Shown: positions 17,707 through 26,813 of the stretch, in pieces | How positions within the stretch are numbered: position 1 is the stretch's first letter | Layout: each line of letters starts with the position of its first letter | Source: Terriglobia bacterium | GTDB taxonomy: Bacteria > Acidobacteriota > Terriglobia > Terriglobales > Acidobacteriaceae | Direction of reading: 5' to 3' | DNA: 64,000 bases | NCBI GenBank assembly: GCA_020072815.1 | Contig: JAIQGE010000007.1 | Coordinates: 232,449-296,448 of the forward strand | The notes under the pieces: model-generated | Databases searched by the model: none | Told to the model about the DNA's origin: nothing | The model's input: the letters and a program-made list of their open reading frames with translations, nothing else | Program-made: the position numbers and the translations under genes

Positions 17707-17979
17707 ATGTTTCACATTATCTGGTACATCCTGATTGGGCTCATCTCGGGGATTATCGCGAAATCGGTGATGCACGTGCACATGACGCTCTTCTGGACGA
17801 TCGTGCTCGGCATCATCGGAGGGATCCTCGGCGGCGCCGTTACCCACATGTTTTCGCGCCCGAGCAGCAACGCGCGATATCATCCCGCCGGCCTGATTTT
17901 TTCCACACTGGGCGCGATCCTGGTTCTCTACCTTTGCTACAAGTTGAACATTCATTTTCCCGCGGTCAACCCGTTCTAG
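17707..17979 (+). CDS. GlsB/YeaQ/YmgE-family small membrane protein
   Basis: 90 residues from ATG 17707 with GGAGGAAG upstream. Three hydrophobic helices (IIWYILIGLISGIIA, FWTIVLGIIGGILGGAV, LIFSTLGAILVLYLCY) with glycine-rich packing are the hallmark of the transglycosylase-associated (YeaQ) family. These are inner-membrane proteins of unknown function, often stress-induced. The short His segment SVMHVHMT lies between helices 1 and 2. It sits alone, with the downstream panE 92 bp away. Confidence 0.85.
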   Translation: MFHIIWYILIGLISGIIAKSVMHVHMTLFWTIVLGIIGGILGGAVTHMFSRPSSNARYHPAGLIFSTLGAILVLYLCYKLNIHFPAVNPF

Positions 17980-18071
17980 CTCACCTCGCGAAGATTGTGG
18001 AGCCCAGCCGCCCCCGGCATTCCCCCTTGGCATCGCCGCTAAGATATTCTTGAAGGCGCGGAAGGGGTCCC

Positions 18072-18968
18072 ATGCACCACTTCATTCTCGGAGCAGGCGG
18101 AGTCGGCGGGTTGGTTGGCGCGGTGCTCGCCAAGTCCGGCGAGCAGGTCACGCTGGTCGTCCGGCCGGAGGCGCTGGCGCAGCATCCTCGCCAACTGTCG
18201 CTCGACAGCAAGTTCGGGAAGTTCACTGTGCCGGTGTCGGTCGCGGCGACCATCAGTCAACCAGTTGACATCCTCTGGATCAGCGTCAAAGCCACGCAAC
18301 TGGAATCGGCGCTCAAGGGTATTCCGCCCGATACTACTTCCGCTGCCGCGCGCGTCCGTTATGTGGTTCCGCTGCTCAACGGCATTGACCACGTCGCGCT
18401 TCTCCGCGCGCGCTTTGGTCACGACCGCGTCATCCCCGCCACCTTCGCTGGAGAAAGTGAGCGTACCGCGCCCGGCGTGATCGTCCATCGCTCGCCGTTT
18501 GCGCGCATCAACGCCTCAGCCGTGGGACGTCCACTGCTCGAGCCGGTGACGGAGCACTTCACCCGCTTCGGCTTCGATTGCAAGTTCATCGAAGACGAAA
18601 ACACGCTGCTGTGGAGCAAGCTGGCATTTCTGGCGCCGTTCGCGCTGGCGACCACCGCCGCGGGCACCGGGATTGGCAGCGTCCTGAGTGACGCTCAACA
18701 AAAAGCCCTGCTGGAAGCCTGCGTGCGCGAAGCTTGCACTGTGGCCAACGCCAGCGGCGCGGTGGTCAACGTGGACACGCTGCTGGCCGCCATCAATGGG
18801 ATGCCCGCGGGCATGCGCAGCTCCATGCAGAAAGATGAGGAAGCCCACCGTCCATTGGAACTCGATGCCATAGCCGGGCCTATTTTGCGCGGCGCTGACC
18901 AGCACGGCCTACCGGTCCCCGCGACCAGGGAAATGGTTGACGCCATTCGCAGCAAGCTGAACGTGTGA
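18072..18968 (+). CDS. panE: Ketopantoate reductase-family protein (2-dehydropantoate 2-reductase)
   Basis: 298 residues. An N-terminal Rossmann fold opens with FILGAGGVGGLVGAVLA (GxGxxG for NADPH). The conserved KATQLESAL segment and PLLNGIDH follow. The C-terminal helical domain carries the Lys-containing ENTLLWSKLAFLAPFA and the terminal GMRSSMQKDEEAHRPLELDAI block, where Ser, Ser and Glu bind ketopantoate. It reduces ketopantoate to pantoate in CoA synthesis, but acidobacteria carry several ApbA/PanE paralogues and this one may act on another 2-oxo acid. The stop overlaps a possible upstream start of the next gene. Confidence 0.85.
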   Translation: MHHFILGAGGVGGLVGAVLAKSGEQVTLVVRPEALAQHPRQLSLDSKFGKFTVPVSVAATISQPVDILWISVKATQLESALKGIPPDTTSAAARVRYVVPLLNGIDHVALLRARFGHDRVIPATFAGESERTAPGVIVHRSPFARINASAVGRPLLEPVTEHFTRFGFDCKFIEDENTLLWSKLAFLAPFALATTAAGTGIGSVLSDAQQKALLEACVREACTVANASGAVVNVDTLLAAINGMPAGMRSSMQKDEEAHRPLELDAIAGPILRGADQHGLPVPATREMVDAIRSKLNV

Positions 18969-18991
18969 CCCTAAGGTATGAGAGGATTGCA

Positions 18992-19447
18992 GTGCGCAAA
19001 ACATTGTTGATAGCTGTATTCGCCGCGATGGCCGTCAGCTTCGGCCACGCGCAGGGGCCAAGAGCGGCGCAAAGAACATCGCCTCCGCCCAAATCCGCCG
19101 CGTCGGTACAGCAGTATCTTGATCAGCTCAAGGTCTCGTTGCAGAAGCAGACAGACTTCGCCGTCTTTGAGCCCAACAATGAAAAGCTTTGGGCCAAGGT
19201 CCGGCAGACGATGGAAAACTTTCTGGTCAACGAATGGCAGATCGGCAAGCTGCAGGGGAACAAGCAGCAGCAGGCGTTTTGGGTCAAATGCGACCGCAGC
19301 ACCATGACGCAAAATGACCTGGACAACGGACGCCTGATCGTCCTGGTCGGCGTGGCCCCGGTCAAGCCGGCAGAATTCGTGATGTTACGCATCACCCAGC
19401 AGACCGCAAATCGTCAACTGCCGCCCGCCAAGAGGCCTCCTAAGTAG
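18992..19447 (+). CDS. Exported protein consisting of a phage tail-sheath C-terminal domain
   Basis: 151 residues from GTG 18992, with GAGAGG six bases before it. Residues 1-20 (VRKTLLIAVFAAMAVSFGHA) read as a signal peptide. A short Pro/Ser linker follows. From about residue 55 the sequence matches the C-terminal domain of contractile phage tail sheaths: FEPNNEKLWAKVRQTMENFL, WQIGKLQG, FWVKCDRSTMTQNDLDNGRL, and VGVAPVKPAEFVMLRI. In sheaths this domain forms the inner layer that links subunits. Here it is alone, with no tube, baseplate or other tail gene nearby. The recognition is by eye but the motif run is long. The role of an exported sheath domain is unknown. It lies 23 bp after panE and may be co-transcribed. 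Confidence 0.75.
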   Translation: MRKTLLIAVFAAMAVSFGHAQGPRAAQRTSPPPKSAASVQQYLDQLKVSLQKQTDFAVFEPNNEKLWAKVRQTMENFLVNEWQIGKLQGNKQQQAFWVKCDRSTMTQNDLDNGRLIVLVGVAPVKPAEFVMLRITQQTANRQLPPAKRPPK

Positions 19448-19461
19448 TCGTTCTTGCAGTT

Positions 19462-21993
19462 CTATTCCGTCCTGAGCGCCTGCATGGGATCAATGGCCGC
19501 GGCGCGCCGTGCCGGCACCATGCTGGCCACCAGGGCGCTGAGCATCAGCGCCAGAACAGAGACGGTGAGAATGGCCGGCTCAACCTTGCCCAGGCCGAAG
19601 AGTTGGCTGGCCAGCAGGGCCTTGCCGCCGAAGGCCAGAGGAACGCCAATCGCCAGGCCGATGCCCACTTGCAGAAAAGCCCCGCGCAGCACGAGCTTCA
19701 AGATGCTGAAGCGGTCGGCGCCCAGCGCCATGCGCACGCCGATCTCGCTGGTGCGCCGGCCCACCTGATACGCGGTGAGTCCATAGAGGCCCACGGAAGC
19801 CAACGCCAACGCGATCAGCCCGAAGGCCCCGCTCAGCCGCGATACCAGAACATTCTGCGTGGTGCGCAGTTCGATTTGCTCGTTGAAGGTCCGCAGGGAA
19901 AGCGGAACTAGGTTGGGATCAATGCCGGCCAGAATGCGGCGTGCTTCGGACTGGAAACTGTTGGCGTCGCCGGCCACGTGCAGTTCAATCGTGCTCATGT
20001 ACCGGGAAGCGGTTTCCACGCGCCGGTCAGTCTCGGCTTCATATGGCACGGTCTGCACCAGCGGGATGAAAAACATAGGACGCGGCGGTTGAGCAGGATT
20101 TTGATAGATGGCGTCCTTGACCACGCCCACGATTTCGTAGTCGCCGGCGTGGGCGCCGCCGCTCTTGCCAAAGTGCTCGCCCAGCGCCGTGCCCTTGGGG
20201 AAAAACTTTTTGGCGAAGGCCTCATTCACCACGGCCACGTGTTGCGAGGTTGCGGTGTCGCTTTCCCGGAAGCTGCGTCCGCGCAGCACCGGCGTGCCGA
20301 TGGCTTCAAAATACTGCGTGCTCACGCGGTCCCAGGAAGCGCCTTCGCCGGGAATACGCTGGTGGCCGGGAATCCAGATGCCTTCACCCCAGTTGTTGCC
20401 TTGCTGCGCGGTGTAAAGCGACAGGCTGGCATGGAGAACGCCGGGCGCGTGCTGGAAGCGATCTTCGATCTGCTGATAGAGTCCGGCCAGCCTTTCCGCG
20501 GTGTAGCCGGCGCTGTTGGGACTGATCATCACCAGGAGGCGGCCTTCGCGGCCGAACCCGAAGTCCTGCCCTTGCAGATTGCGCAGGCTCTGCGTCACCA
20601 GTCCGGCGATGGTCAGCAGCGCCAGCGACAACGCGGCTTGCACCACGACCAACGATTTCTGCGGCAGAGCGGAACTGTCGCGGGTGCTGCGGCTGGCGCC
20701 GCGCAGGGCTTCCGCCGGATCAGATTTGGATGCGATCCAGGCCGGCGCCACGCCGAAGATGATGCCCGTCAGCAACGCAACGGCAAAGGTGAATCCCAGA
20801 ATGGGCCAAGACGGCGCCGTGCTCAGCGGTACGTATTGAGCGCCGCGAAAAGCCATCACCACCATGCCACGGCTGGCGTAGTAAGCGAGAAGAAGGCCCG
20901 CGGCGCCGCCCATCACCGCCAGCATCACGCTTTCCGTGAGGCGCGCGCGGATGATGCGCCCGCGCGATGCACCCATGGCCAGCAGCAGGGAAGTGCGCTG
21001 TTTGAGCGCCGTGCCGCGCGCCAGCAGCAGGTTGGCCACGTTGGCGCAAGCGATCAACAGAATGGCCGAAGAAATGGCCAGCAGAAAGAGAAGCGCGGAC
21101 TTGGCTTGGTCTTCCATAAAGTTCACGCCGCCGGCGCCCGGAGACACGCGAATAACCTGCTTGGGGATGTCGTCCAGTTTGGAATAGTGGTTCTGGTTTT
21201 CCGGCTGGCGCAGATACTGCTGTAACTCGGCCGTCATGTGCGTGGACACCTGGCCCATGGCGCTGCCTGGACGCAATCGCCCGATCAGATAGAGCCAGTT
21301 TACGGTGGTGTCGTGCAGCATGGTGTTCTCGCGGTGGAACGCGGGCTCCAACGCTATGGGCATCCAGAAGTCAGGCGGATCGCTTTCCAGGCGGTCGCCA
21401 AAGAAGCCCGGCGGGGCAACGCCGATCAGCGTCATGCCAATGCCGTTGATGGTGAAATTACTTCCGATGACCGACCGGTCCAATCCATATTTGTTTTGCC
21501 ATGCGCGGAAGCTCATCACCGCTACCGGCGCCGCGCCGGATTGGTCGTCGTCAGGCGCGATCAACCGTCCGGCAAACGGACCGACGCCCATGGTGGAGAA
21601 GAAGTTTCCTGATACCAGTTCGCCCTGGAAGGATTCCGCCGTTCGCGCGCCTTCCCGCCGCACGCTGAGATCGGGGCGGTTGGTCTGCGACGCCGCCAGA
21701 GTCTGGAATTCCGGAGTGTTGGCTTGCAGGTACTGGTAAAGCGGATAGGAGAAGATGGTCCAGTCGTCCTCATAGCCGCCTTCCACGCAGCAGTCCACCG
21801 TGTCGCCCACGCGATACAGGCCCTTGGCGTCGGCCACCGGCAGCGACTTCAGCAGGATTTCATGCACCAGCGTAAAGATTGCGGTGTTGGCGCCAATGCC
21901 CAGAGCCAGCGTGAGCACAGCGGTGGCGGTAAAGCCGGGAGCCTTGCGCAACTGCCGCCAGGCGTATCGAATGTCCTGCAGAAGAGTCTTCAC
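19462..21993 (-). CDS. Orphan FtsX/MacB-type ABC permease (acidobacterial ADOP class)
   Basis: 843 residues from GTG 21993, supported by CCGGAGGA six bases upstream and by the typical first residues VKTLLQDIRYAWRQLRKAPG. The MacB periplasmic core domain follows TM1 (TAVLTLALGIGANTAIFTL). Three transmembrane helices lie in the middle (LLFLLAISSAILLIACANVA, and so on), a second periplasmic domain follows, and the last helices carry SEIGVRMALGA. The duplicated FtsX arrangement and absence of an adjacent ATPase gene define the 'acidobacterial duplicated orphan permease' class. Substrate unknown. An in-frame ATG at 22185 would add 64 residues without a convincing binding site. Confidence 0.88.
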   Translation of the reverse strand: MKTLLQDIRYAWRQLRKAPGFTATAVLTLALGIGANTAIFTLVHEILLKSLPVADAKGLYRVGDTVDCCVEGGYEDDWTIFSYPLYQYLQANTPEFQTLAASQTNRPDLSVRREGARTAESFQGELVSGNFFSTMGVGPFAGRLIAPDDDQSGAAPVAVMSFRAWQNKYGLDRSVIGSNFTINGIGMTLIGVAPPGFFGDRLESDPPDFWMPIALEPAFHRENTMLHDTTVNWLYLIGRLRPGSAMGQVSTHMTAELQQYLRQPENQNHYSKLDDIPKQVIRVSPGAGGVNFMEDQAKSALLFLLAISSAILLIACANVANLLLARGTALKQRTSLLLAMGASRGRIIRARLTESVMLAVMGGAAGLLLAYYASRGMVVMAFRGAQYVPLSTAPSWPILGFTFAVALLTGIIFGVAPAWIASKSDPAEALRGASRSTRDSSALPQKSLVVVQAALSLALLTIAGLVTQSLRNLQGQDFGFGREGRLLVMISPNSAGYTAERLAGLYQQIEDRFQHAPGVLHASLSLYTAQQGNNWGEGIWIPGHQRIPGEGASWDRVSTQYFEAIGTPVLRGRSFRESDTATSQHVAVVNEAFAKKFFPKGTALGEHFGKSGGAHAGDYEIVGVVKDAIYQNPAQPPRPMFFIPLVQTVPYEAETDRRVETASRYMSTIELHVAGDANSFQSEARRILAGIDPNLVPLSLRTFNEQIELRTTQNVLVSRLSGAFGLIALALASVGLYGLTAYQVGRRTSEIGVRMALGADRFSILKLVLRGAFLQVGIGLAIGVPLAFGGKALLASQLFGLGKVEPAILTVSVLALMLSALVASMVPARRAAAIDPMQALRTE

Positions 21994-22504
21994 CAGTGTC
22001 CTCCGGGTTCGCTGCCATTCAGCCCGACGTAGAGCCAGGCTCAAGAGCTGAATACGAAAGTCCACGCGCAACGGGTACAAGAAAAATCGTCTTGCGAGCG
22101 TTAAGACTGCCGCGATTGCTGGGGAGTTAGCATGTGTGTTGAGATCGAAGGCTTTGGGCGGGGAAGCCGCAGCGATCGGACGCAAGGGAGTGCAACATCC
22201 TAAGTGCTTGAAAACAAGTGGCAGGCATTGACTGAATGAACGTTCATTCAGTATGATTGTTGAGGTTTTGGGCCGGCCCGGCGGTTTTGGGCTGCGTGGC
22301 GGATCGCTGTGTCAAGCTCTCAAGGTGCCGCTCGTCCTTACCGAATGGGCCCTTTATCCCGGGAGTTAGCTCATTGCCAACGCACCAACACGCCGCCGGA
22401 CGGAAGCTGCAAAACTGTTATCATTTTAAGCGTTCCGGTAGATGTCTTCTCTCCCTGTTGCTGATCTACGTCTTAACGACCCGCGTAATACAGGAGACGC
22501 TCTC
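21994..22504. other. Divergent regulatory region of the permease and fad operon
   Basis: About 510 bp between divergent genes. It holds the promoter-operator at 22228-22257. The leader from there to fadN is about 240 nt and contains no ORF I can support. Confidence 0.5.
22228..22257 (+). promoter_or_regulatory. Sigma-70 promoter with FadR/TetR-type operator in its spacer
   Basis: TTGACT (22228-22233) and TATGAT (22252-22257) are spaced by 18 bp. The spacer and both hexamer edges are covered by a perfect 22-bp palindrome (22231-22252) whose core TGAATGAACGTTCATTCA fits the TGAATGA-N4-TCATTCA pattern of Bacillus FadR boxes. A bound repressor would block RNA polymerase. The next + strand gene is fadN. 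No tetR gene lies in the window. Confidence 0.75.
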
Positions 22505-25003
22505 ATGAGCACTTCAACCGTTTCTGCTCCCACCCAGTCGAGTTCACCCGTTCCCGCAGCCCAGTCCAACGGAGGCAGGGGAACCACTCCGCACCAGCGC
22601 ATTAACAAGGTTGCCGTGCTGGGAGCCGGGACCATGGGCGCGCGCATTGCCGCCCACTTTGCCAACGCCGGCTTACGCTGCGTTCTGCTGGACATTGTTC
22701 CACCGGACGCCGTTCAAAGTACTGACAAGGCCGCGCGCAACAAGATCGTGGCCGCCGGACTGGACGCCGCCGTCAAGTCCAAGCCCGCGGCTTTTTTCGA
22801 AAAAGGGCTGGAAAAGCTGATCACGATCGGCAACTTTGATGACGACATGAAGCTGCTGACCGACGCCGACTGGATCGTCGAGGCCGTGGCCGAGAACCTG
22901 GAGATCAAGCGGGCTTTGCTTAAGAAAGTGGAAGCTGTACGGAAGCCGGGCAGCATTGTCACGACGAACACCAGCGGCCTGCCGGTGGCCAGCATCGCGG
23001 AAGGGTTCAGTGATGACCTTCGCCGCCACTGGTTTGGCACGCACTTCTTCAATCCGCCGCGCTACATGCGCTTGCTGGAGATCATTCCCACGCCGGAAGC
23101 CGATCCTGCCGCCATCGCCGCCGTCTCGCATTTTGGCGACGTGCGCATGGGCAAGGGAATCGTGGTGGCCAAAGATACGCCCAACTTCATCGCCAACCGC
23201 ATTGGCACCTACGCGGGCTTGAACGTTTTCCGCCTGATGCAGGAGATGGATTTGACCGTGGAAGAAATTGACGCGCTCACCAGCAGCGGCGGCTGGACCA
23301 AGAACCCCACGTTCCGCACGCTGGACCTGGTCGGGCTCGATGTTCTGGCGAGCGTGGTCAAGAACTTCAGCAAGAACGTGCAGGACGAGCGCTCTGACCT
23401 GAAGCTGCCGGAGTTTTTCAACCAGATGATTGAGCGCAAGCTGCTGGGCGACAAAACCAAAGCCGGCTTCTACAAGAAGATCAAGAGCGCACAGGGAGAA
23501 GAGAAGCAGGCCATTGACTGGAAGACGCTGGAGTACCACACGGCGCAGAAGCCGAAATTCGCCGCGTTGGAAATGGCCAAGCCTATTGAAGATATGGGCG
23601 AGCGCCTGCGCGCCGTCCTGGGCGGCGACCCGAAAGATAAAGCCGTCAAGTTCATCTGGTCGAGTCTCTCGGAAATGTTCACGTACTCGGCCAACCGCAT
23701 TCCGGAAATCGCCGACACGGTTGTGGAAATTGACCAGGCCATGCGCATGGGCTTCAACTGGGAAGTGGGTCCGTTTGAAGTTTGGGACATGGCCGGCGTG
23801 GAAGCCACGGTCGCCAAGATGAAAGCTGAAGGCAAGCCGGTTTCCGCCAACGTCGAGAAGCTGCTGGCTGCGGGTGGGAAGAGCTGGTACAAGGACGATC
23901 CAGCATCGCCTTCCGGCCGCGCGTATTTTGATTTGCGCAGCGGGAAATACCGTCCGGTGGAGGTTGCCGAGGGCGTGTGGTCGGTGCAGGCCGCGAAGAA
24001 GTCGCACGGCGTGGTGAAGAAAAATGCCGGCGCGTCACTGATTGATCTGGGCGACGGCGTGGGCTGCATTGAATTTCACAGCAAAATGAACGCCCTGGGC
24101 GGCGACATTGTGCAGATGGTCACGCAGTCGCTCAAGACCGGCGGCATCGGCGACCAGTTTGAAGCCTTCGTCATTACCGGCGACTCCGGCAACTTCTCCG
24201 TCGGCGCCAACCTCATGATGCTCATGCTGGCCGTGCAGGAAGAAGAGTGGGACGAGGTTGACCTGGCCATCAAGCAGTTCCAGGGCATGACCCAGGCCAT
24301 CAAGTTCTGCTCGCGTCCGGTGGTCACAGCGTCGTTCGGCATGACGCTGGGCGGCGGTTGCGAAATCAACCTGCACTCCGCGGCCCGCCAGCCGCACTCG
24401 GAACTCTACATGGGCCTGGTGGAAGTCGGCGTGGGCCTGCTACCCGGCGGCGGCGGATGCAAAGAGATGCTGCTGCGCGCCATGGACAACGCTCACGCCG
24501 TCCGGCCGGAGGGCCGCGGCGAAACAGTTGAGGTATTTGAAGGCCTCAAGCGCGCGTTTGAAATCGTGGGCATGGCCAAGGTGTCAACGTCGGCTGCCGA
24601 AGCCCGAGCCTTGGGTTTCCTCTCCGATGGCGATCTGATCAGCATGAATCGCGAACGCATCCTGGCCGATGCCAAAGAGCGTGCGCTCGAACTGGCCCGC
24701 GCCGGATACAAAGCTCCCGTTCCGCGGACGGACATTCCGGCGGCGGGCGAGAACATGCTGGCTACGCTGAAGCTGGGCATACACATCATGCGCCAGGCGG
24801 AATACATCAGCGACCACGATGTGAAAGTGGGGACCAAAGTCGCCGAGATCCTGTGCGGCGGCAACGTGACGCCGGGCACTCCCATAAGCGAGCAGTATCT
24901 ACTAGATTTGGAGCGTGAAGGCTTCAAGTCGCTCTGCGGGGAGAAGAAGACGCAGGAGAGGATTCAGTTTACGTTGAAGACCGGAAAACCGTTGAGGAAC
25001 TAG
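22505..25003 (+). CDS. fadN: 3-hydroxyacyl-CoA dehydrogenase / enoyl-CoA hydratase, FadN type
   Basis: 832 residues from ATG 22505, with AGGAG eight bases upstream. The dehydrogenase comes first: Rossmann NAD site VAVLGAGTMGARIAAHFA near residue 37, the HFFNPPRYMRLLEIIP active-site block, and the C-terminal 3HCDH domains. The enoyl-CoA hydratase/isomerase domain is at the C-terminus (about 530-730: FVITGDSGNFSVGANL, SFGMTLGGGCEINLHSAARQ). This order is that of Bacillus FadN and opposite to E. coli FadB. It performs hydration and oxidation steps of fatty acid beta-oxidation. It is the first gene of a fadN-fadA-fadE set. Confidence 0.93.
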   Translation: MSTSTVSAPTQSSSPVPAAQSNGGRGTTPHQRINKVAVLGAGTMGARIAAHFANAGLRCVLLDIVPPDAVQSTDKAARNKIVAAGLDAAVKSKPAAFFEKGLEKLITIGNFDDDMKLLTDADWIVEAVAENLEIKRALLKKVEAVRKPGSIVTTNTSGLPVASIAEGFSDDLRRHWFGTHFFNPPRYMRLLEIIPTPEADPAAIAAVSHFGDVRMGKGIVVAKDTPNFIANRIGTYAGLNVFRLMQEMDLTVEEIDALTSSGGWTKNPTFRTLDLVGLDVLASVVKNFSKNVQDERSDLKLPEFFNQMIERKLLGDKTKAGFYKKIKSAQGEEKQAIDWKTLEYHTAQKPKFAALEMAKPIEDMGERLRAVLGGDPKDKAVKFIWSSLSEMFTYSANRIPEIADTVVEIDQAMRMGFNWEVGPFEVWDMAGVEATVAKMKAEGKPVSANVEKLLAAGGKSWYKDDPASPSGRAYFDLRSGKYRPVEVAEGVWSVQAAKKSHGVVKKNAGASLIDLGDGVGCIEFHSKMNALGGDIVQMVTQSLKTGGIGDQFEAFVITGDSGNFSVGANLMMLMLAVQEEEWDEVDLAIKQFQGMTQAIKFCSRPVVTASFGMTLGGGCEINLHSAARQPHSELYMGLVEVGVGLLPGGGGCKEMLLRAMDNAHAVRPEGRGETVEVFEGLKRAFEIVGMAKVSTSAAEARALGFLSDGDLISMNRERILADAKERALELARAGYKAPVPRTDIPAAGENMLATLKLGIHIMRQAEYISDHDVKVGTKVAEILCGGNVTPGTPISEQYLLDLEREGFKSLCGEKKTQERIQFTLKTGKPLRN

Positions 25004-25077
25004 ATCGGGTGATCGGAACATCGGGACATCGGGTGATCGGAAAGGCAAACCTACCACGGAGACACGGAGGCACGGAG
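25003..25077 (+). repeat. Composite repeat (GATCGGGT units plus CACGGAG unit), second copy
   Basis: GATCGGGT-type units at 25003-25040, a 12-nt spacer and a 25-base CACGGAG segment at 25053-25077 (identical to 14418-14442 reversed). The repeat begins directly at the fadN stop codon. Confidence 0.85.
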
Positions 25078-25086
25078 GAAGGGTAG

Positions 25087-25140
25087 GTCAGGGCTTCAAC
25101 CCTGACGGAGCGAAGCGAACCCCCGGAGGGGCGGCACAAG
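25087..25140. repeat. Palindromic intergenic repeat
   Basis: Contains the perfect dyad TCAGGGCTTCAACCCTGA (about 25088-25105), GGAGCGAAGCGAA, and CCCCGGAGGGGCGGCAC. The last is the reverse-strand match to the element at 14273. It lies between fadN and fadA. Confidence 0.7.
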
Positions 25141-25181
25141 ATTTGAAGCTAGAAGCCAGCCGCTAGAAGCTAGGAGCTATT

Positions 25182-26369
25182 ATGCGTGAAGCCGTAATCG
25201 TAAGTTCAGTTCGTACCGCCGTGGGCAAATCGGGCAAGGGCACTTTGCGTGCCACTCGTCCTGACGACCTGGCCGCCGTGGCCATCAAAGGCGCGCTGGA
25301 GCGCGTGCCACAGGTGGACACCAAAGAAATTGAAGACGTCATCATCGGCTGCGCCACGCCGGAAGCCGAGCAGGGCATGAACGTGGCCCGTATTGCGTCC
25401 CTGCGCGCGGGGCTGCCGGTGGAGGTTTCCGCCATGACCATCAATCGCTTCTGCTCGTCTGGCCTGCAGGCTATCTCGCTGGCTGCCGACTCGGTCATGA
25501 GCGGACGCGCGGAGATCGCCATTGGCGGCGGCACCGAGTCCATGAGCATGATCCCCATGGGTGGCCACAAAGTTTCCGCGAACCCATGGCTCGTCGGCAA
25601 TTACCCTGACGCGTATCTCTCCATGGGTTTGACCGCTGAGCGTCTGGCCAAGCGCTTTGGCATCACCCGCGAGCAGGCCGATGAATTTTCCTACAACAGC
25701 CACCAGAAAGCGCTGGCGGCGATCCAGGGTGGGAAGTTCGAAGACGAGATTGTTCCCGTGCCGGTGAGCTTTACCGCGCCCAACGGCTCCAAGCCCAAGC
25801 GGGTTGACATTACCTTCAAAGTGGACGAAGGCCCGCGCGCTGACACAACGCTGGAAGCGCTCGCCGGACTGAAGCCGGCGTTCCATGCGCGCGGCTCGGT
25901 CACGGCAGGGAATTCGTCGCAAACGTCGGACGGTGCGGCGGCTGCGGTCGTAATGTCCGCTGACAAAGCCCGGCAACTGGGCATCAAACCATTAGCGCGC
26001 TTTGTGGCCTTTGCCACCGCCGGCTACAAGCCGGAAGAGATGGGACTGGGACCGGTCTATGCCATTCCCAAGGTCTTGAAGATGGCCGGGTTGAAGCTGG
26101 AAGACATCGCGGTGATCGAACTGAACGAAGCTTTCGCCGCGCAGGCGCTTTCGGTGATCAAGGAAGCCGGGTTGGACATCAGCAAGATCAACCCCAACGG
26201 CGGCGCGGTCGCCTTGGGCCATCCGCTGGGATGCACCGGGGCCAAGCTTACGGCGACGATCATCTGTGAGCTGAAACGGCGGAACGCGAAGTACGGAATC
26301 GTGACCATGTGTATCGGCGGAGGCATGGGCGCGGCGGGCATCATCGAGAATGCTGCGTTAGAGCTTTAA
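25182..26369 (+). CDS. fadA: Acetyl-CoA acyltransferase (3-ketoacyl-CoA thiolase)
   Basis: 395 residues. Catalytic residues of the thiolase family are all present: nucleophilic Cys in NRFCSSGLQ (about residue 91), His in GHPLGCTGA, and Cys in [16 protein letters not shown]-like and NEAFAAQ loops are also typical. It performs the thiolytic cleavage of beta-oxidation. It is preceded by AGGAG and separated from fadN by 180 bp of repeat DNA. Its TAA stop (26367-26369) is built from the first bases of the left 32-bp inverted repeat of the next element. Confidence 0.95.
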   Translation: MREAVIVSSVRTAVGKSGKGTLRATRPDDLAAVAIKGALERVPQVDTKEIEDVIIGCATPEAEQGMNVARIASLRAGLPVEVSAMTINRFCSSGLQAISLAADSVMSGRAEIAIGGGTESMSMIPMGGHKVSANPWLVGNYPDAYLSMGLTAERLAKRFGITREQADEFSYNSHQKALAAIQGGKFEDEIVPVPVSFTAPNGSKPKRVDITFKVDEGPRADTTLEALAGLKPAFHARGSVTAGNSSQTSDGAAAAVVMSADKARQLGIKPLARFVAFATAGYKPEEMGLGPVYAIPKVLKMAGLKLEDIAVIELNEAFAAQALSVIKEAGLDISKINPNGGAVALGHPLGCTGAKLTATIICELKRRNAKYGIVTMCIGGGMGAAGIIENAALEL

Positions 26370-26398
26370 CCACAAAGGACACGAAGGAACACAAAGGT
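26367..26398 (+). repeat. Left 32-bp inverted repeat of the GxxExxY unit
   Basis: Identical, base for base, to the reverse complement of 26813-26844. Starts TAACCACAAAGG and ends ACACAAAGGT. Overlaps the fadA stop codon. Confidence 0.95.
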
Positions 26399-26399
26399 A

Positions 26400-26813
26400 A
26401 TGCCAGAGCAAGCCAAAGTACACACAATGAGTGCCCACGACGTCAGTCATGCGGTTATCAAGGCCGCCCTGAAAGTGCATTCAGCTCTTGGTCCAGGATT
26501 GCTTGAAAGCGCTTATGAAGCGTGTTTGGCTCATGAGCTTAGGCAAGCAGGATTTGCGGTGGAAACACAACTTGGATTGCCGGTCGTCTATGACGGAGTC
26601 AAGCTCGAAGTTGGCTATCGCATCGATATGTTGGTCAATGATCTTGTGATCGTTGAACTGAAGTCTGTTGAAGAAATTTCCCGCGTTCACATCGCGCAAG
26701 TTTTGTCGTATTTGAAGTTAAGCAAGAAGAAATTGGGTCTGATTATTAATTTCAACGTTCTACACCTGAAGGACGGGATCAAAAGGCTAGTCGAGGGTAC
26801 AGGGTGGAAATGA
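26400..26813 (+). CDS. GxxExxY protein (PD-(D/E)XK nuclease superfamily)
   Basis: 137 residues from ATG 26400; a second ATG at 26427 begins the part that matches the usual family N-terminus (MSAHDVSHAVIKAALKVHSA). The defining motif is G33-LL-E36-SA-Y39 within ALGPGLLESAYEACL. The nuclease-like core is present as YRIDMLV (Asp76) and VIVELKSVE (Glu86, Lys88), a complete D...ExK set. The family is widespread in environmental bacteria, often in many copies, with no proven function. It sits between fadA and fadE, enclosed by perfect inverted repeats, and is unrelated in function to its neighbours. Confidence 0.93.
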   Translation: MPEQAKVHTMSAHDVSHAVIKAALKVHSALGPGLLESAYEACLAHELRQAGFAVETQLGLPVVYDGVKLEVGYRIDMLVNDLVIVELKSVEEISRVHIAQVLSYLKLSKKKLGLIINFNVLHLKDGIKRLVEGTGWK

